A DNA stretch of 64,000 bases from Paraescarpia echinospica (taxonomy: Eukaryota > Annelida > Polychaeta > Sabellida > Siboglinidae): the NCBI GenBank assembly GCA_020002185.1, contig CM034541.1:26689076-26753075 (forward strand), read 5' to 3'. Each line of letters starts with the position of its first letter. Positions within the stretch are counted from its first letter, which is position 1. The translations under genes and the position numbers were made by a program. The notes beneath the pieces were generated by a model. It saw only the letters and a list, made by a program, of their open reading frames with translations. It ran no database searches and was not told where the DNA came from. This document shows, one piece after another, positions 60,620 to 64,000 of the stretch.

Positions 60620-62030
60620 AAAGGTTTCACTCTGTTGCCTGTGGGTTTCACTTTGCCGACTGTGTTGTCACTCTGTTAGCTTTAGTTTTCCCTCTGTCAG
60701 CTGTGGTTTTAGCTTTGCTGACTGTGTTGTCACTCTGTTAGCTTTAGTTTTCCCTCTGTCTGCTGTGGTTTTTATTTTGCTGACTGTGTTGTCACTCTGT
60801 TAGATTTAGTTTTCCCTCTGTCAGCTGTGGTTTTTACTTTGCTAACTGTGTTGTCACTCTGTTAGATTTAGTTTTCCCTCTGTCAGCTGTGGTTTTCACT
60901 TTGCTGACTGTGTTGTCACTCTGTTAGCTTTAGTTTTCCCTCTGTCTGCTGTGGTTTTCACTTTGCTGACTGTGTTGTCACTCTGTTAGCTTTAGTTTTC
61001 CCTCTGTCAGCTGTGGTTTTTACCTTGCTAACTGTGTTGTCACTCTGTTAGATTTAGTTTTCCCTCTGTCAGCTGTGGTTTTACCTTTGTTGACTGTGTT
61101 GTCACTCTGTTAGCTTTAGTTTTCCCTCTGTCAGCTGTGGTTTTCACTTTGCTGACTGTGTTGTCACTCTGTTAGCTTTAGTTTTCCCTCTGTCTGCTGT
61201 GGTTTTTACTTTGCTGACTGTGTTGTCACTCTTTTAGCTTTAGTTTTCCCTCTGTCTGCTGTGGTTTTCACTTTGCTGACTGTGTTGTCACTCTGTTAGC
61301 TTTAGTTTTCCCTCTGTCAGATGTGATTTTCACTTTGCTGACTGTGTTGTCACTCTGTTATCTTTAGTTTTCCCTCTGTCTGCTGTGGTTTTCACTTTGC
61401 TGACATTGTTGCCACTCTGTTTGCTTTAGTTTTCCCTCTGTCAGCTGTGGTTTTCACTTTGCTGACTGTGTTGTCACTCTGTTAGCTTTAGTTTTCCCTC
61501 TGCCAGCTGTGGTTTTCACTTTGCTGACTGTGTTGTCACTCTGTTAGATTTAGTTTTTCCTCTGTCAGCTGTGGTTTTTACTTAGCCGACTGTGTTGTCA
61601 CTCTGTTAGATTTAGTTTTCCCTCTGTCAGCTGTGGTTTTCACTTTGCTGACTATGTTGTCACTCTTTTAGCTTTAGTTTTCCCTCTGTCAGCTGTGGTT
61701 TTTACTTTGCTAACTGTGTTGTCACTCTGTTAGATTTAGTTTTCCCTCTGTCAGCAGTGGTTTTACTTTACTGACTGTGTTGTCACTCTGTTAGCTTTAG
61801 TTTTCCCTCTGTCAGCTGTGGTTTTCACTTTGCTGATTGTGTTGTCACTCTGTTAGATTTAGTTTTCCCTCTGTCAGCTGTGGTTTTCACTTTGCTGACT
61901 GTGTTGTCACTCTGTTAGCTTTAGTTTTCCCTCTGTCAGCTGTGGTTTTCACTTTGCTGACAGTGTTGTCACTCTGTTAGCTTTAGTTTTCCCTCTGTCA
62001 GAGTTGTTTACACTCTGTCAGCTGTTGATT
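60620..62030. repeat. 62-bp minisatellite, ~22 copies
   Basis: Unit: 'ttcactttgctgactgtgtt', 'gtcactctgttagctttagt', 'tttccctctgtcagctgtgg', 'tt'. Strongly pyrimidine- and TG-rich on the plus strand. Degrades at the right end into shorter related pieces to about 62080. Confidence 0.97.
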
Positions 62031-62164
62031 TTCACTGTTAGGTATGGTTTTGGCACTGTCAGTTGTAGCTTTGACACTATCGGCTGTGGTGTTAAATGTA
62101 AAAATATTACATTGTGTGTCAATGTCTACTCAAACAGAGCAAGGTCAGAGACAGAATTACACAT

Positions 62165-62285
62165 CAGTGACATCACTGCTGTTACCCACATCCCTGCTGT
62201 TACCCACATCCCTGCTGTTATCCACATCCCTGCTGTTACCCACATCACTGCTGTTACCCACATCCCTGCTGTTACCCACACTCAC
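62165..62285. repeat. 18-bp minisatellite, ~6-7 copies
   Basis: Unit 'tgctgttacccacatccc' with one 'tccacatccc' and one 'cacatcac' variant. Confidence 0.95.
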
Positions 62286-62639
62286 ATTATTTCCAGAGAT
62301 ACAACAATATGAATGCTTAAAATGCAACAAAAATTGGTTTCAAGAAAAATAGATTCCTAGTAGCCACACTATTGGCATCAACTGAATCCACACATAGTAA
62401 AATAATTATTTCATATTTGTAAATATAATTATCAAAACATAATAAATAATAACTTTATGCAACATAGTATTATGATGAACATTAAAGAACAATCCTCAAG
62501 AGATTGTGATCAAAGCCGAAAGCGGTCTTGTGTTTTGTTGTGATTATTAATCTTAATGTTTTTGTTTAGTTAGTGGCGTAATTCCTCCAAATAATTATTT
62601 TGCCAATGCATAGTTATGGTTAGCAAATATATAAAATCA

Positions 62640-62915
62640 TATAGGACATAGCCGTGTATATGCTACGGCCTATGTCATAGCCACAACACAGCCATAGTCA
62701 CTAGTGTTGTTGACATATATAGCAATAGTATAGGACATAGCCGTGTATATGCTACGGCCTATGTCATAGCCACAACACAGCTATAGTCACTAGTGTAGGT
62801 AACAGTGTTGTTGACATATATAGCAATAGTATAGGACATAGCCGTGTATATGCTACGGCCTATGTCATAGCCACAACACAGCCATAGTCACTAGTGTAGG
62901 TAACAGTGTTGTTGA
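62640..62915. repeat. ~90-105-bp tandem repeat with internal hairpin, 3 copies
   Basis: 'aggacatagccgtgtatatg' and 'ctacggcctatgtcatagcc' begin copies at about 62642, 62731 and 62833. The arms CATAGCCGT and ACGGCCTATG pair around a short loop. The second and third units carry an extra 'gtaggtaaca' insertion. Confidence 0.92.
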
Positions 62916-62929
62916 CATAATATCACTCA

Positions 62930-64000
62930 ATCATTTGTACATTCAAACATCAGAACCGGTGATGAAATGCGACTTTTTTTACACACACAATTTGTTTTAA
63001 TAATTTGCACATACATCAGGTTACTAAAAGGTTGAACACTGTACCTGTTTCCTATATACATTGCATCTTTCATATCCATGGATCAGATTTTAGAAAGTGC
63101 CAACATTTTGCAAAAAATATTTACCCCCGTTAGTGTGGTGCGTGAAATAATAGCTCGCCACATCTCTCAAACTAGTGTCGCAGATTCCGCAGCTAGCCGC
63201 TTTATTTTGCTGATGGAATTATCGTTTCTCAAACTCATAAAATATATCACATTAGTGAAGTAGTTAGGTTTGTAGCATACACGGGAATGAAGTGTATCTT
63301 TCCTGTGTGTAGTCAGTGGAGCACCTATCGAGAAGAATTCGGGAATCAGATTTAGCCATTGGGAAACCCTCATTAACATACCTTTTTTAAGGAAAGTCTT
63401 CAAAGAATATGATGTCAGTGGTTAGAATAGAAATCCCTCTTTCCGGAGATATCTGACATAGCACGCTCGAAGAATGCTGACAAGACTAGATTACGGAACA
63501 GCGTCATGCCTAAACCATTGCCAGCAATTAAAATTAAAATTGGTAGGTGTTACAAAACATAAAAATAAACACATTCAGATAACATTTATGCCATTTTCAC
63601 GACTAACACATGAAAGAATAGTCTATCCCGCATCATTTCACGTTGGAAACTCATTTTCCAAAACAATCAGGTGCAGTAGTGTTTTGGTTCGTAGCTCGCA
63701 ATGAGTGTCAGTGAGAAGAGTCTCATTTTGGAATGACAAGTCGCATATATCATTTACTGATTACAATCAGAGGAATCCAATAATGTATAAGGACAATGTA
63801 TTGACGACTTTCACCTAGCATACAAGTACGAGAATGCTTAATCCTTTGGTTTTGTTGTGCCACTGAGCTCGGATTGTCTGAGGATATTGACGCGCAAGAA
63901 GTAATGTATTTATTATTATTATTATAAAACTTAATTTTACCATTTTGCAACTTAATAGCCATTTTTGTTGTAACTGGTCATAAATCATACACACGTCTTA
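62930..64000. other. no recognised gene; MITE fragment near the end
   Basis: Short open frames at 63078-63263 and 63474-63704 match no family I know. Sequence at 63925-63990 ('accattttgcaacttaatag', 'ccatttttgttgtaactggt') is a MITE-end fragment. The remaining ELP1 5' exons should lie beyond the right edge. Confidence 0.4.

Overview
The window is animal nuclear DNA: AT-rich, full of decayed non-LTR retrotransposons, tRNA-derived SINEs, MITEs and an unusually large number of minisatellites, with one conserved gene split into small exons with GT-AG borders. The repeat types (CR1/L2-like LINEs with an esterase ORF1, SINEs whose body carries a 'gggacgt..aaagaacc' block) suggest a marine invertebrate, most likely a mollusc and perhaps a gastropod. 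That placement is inference; nothing in the sequence proves it. Layout: (1) 1-1720, minus strand: the first coding exon (979-1105) of an SLC22-type organic cation/carnitine transporter, with its GC-rich upstream region; the rest of the gene lies beyond the left edge. (2) 1720-28080, a gene-poor repeat region: microsatellites, a ~150-bp satellite, a minus-strand LINE (7983-10250), a nearly complete but broken plus-strand L2/CR1-like LINE (11116-15110) with its own nested insertion, two fragments of an unclassified transposon-like protein family (15959-16462 and 19590-20660), and several LINE 3' fragments. (3) 28087 to at least 59271, minus strand: ELP1 (IKAP), the scaffold subunit of the Elongator tRNA-modification complex. 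I traced 28 exons from inside the first WD40 propeller to the stop codon. About the first 200 residues are expected to the right of 59271 and were not found inside the window. (4) 59300-64000: long minisatellites and MITE debris, probably an ELP1 5' intron. How the parts relate: ELP1 is the only clearly functional gene seen in depth. Reading phase carries correctly across nearly every junction, so it looks intact apart from two unresolved spots: the stretch between 57171 and 56215, and the junction between 50469 and 49607. Its introns hold LINEs, SINEs, a MITE family that has seeded two satellite arrays, and many minisatellites. Three ELP1 splice junctions (33172, 40538, 49607) are themselves copied by local tandem repeats, which creates decoy or alternative splice sites. 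This is the most unusual pattern in the window. No complete, previously undescribed multi-gene system was found.
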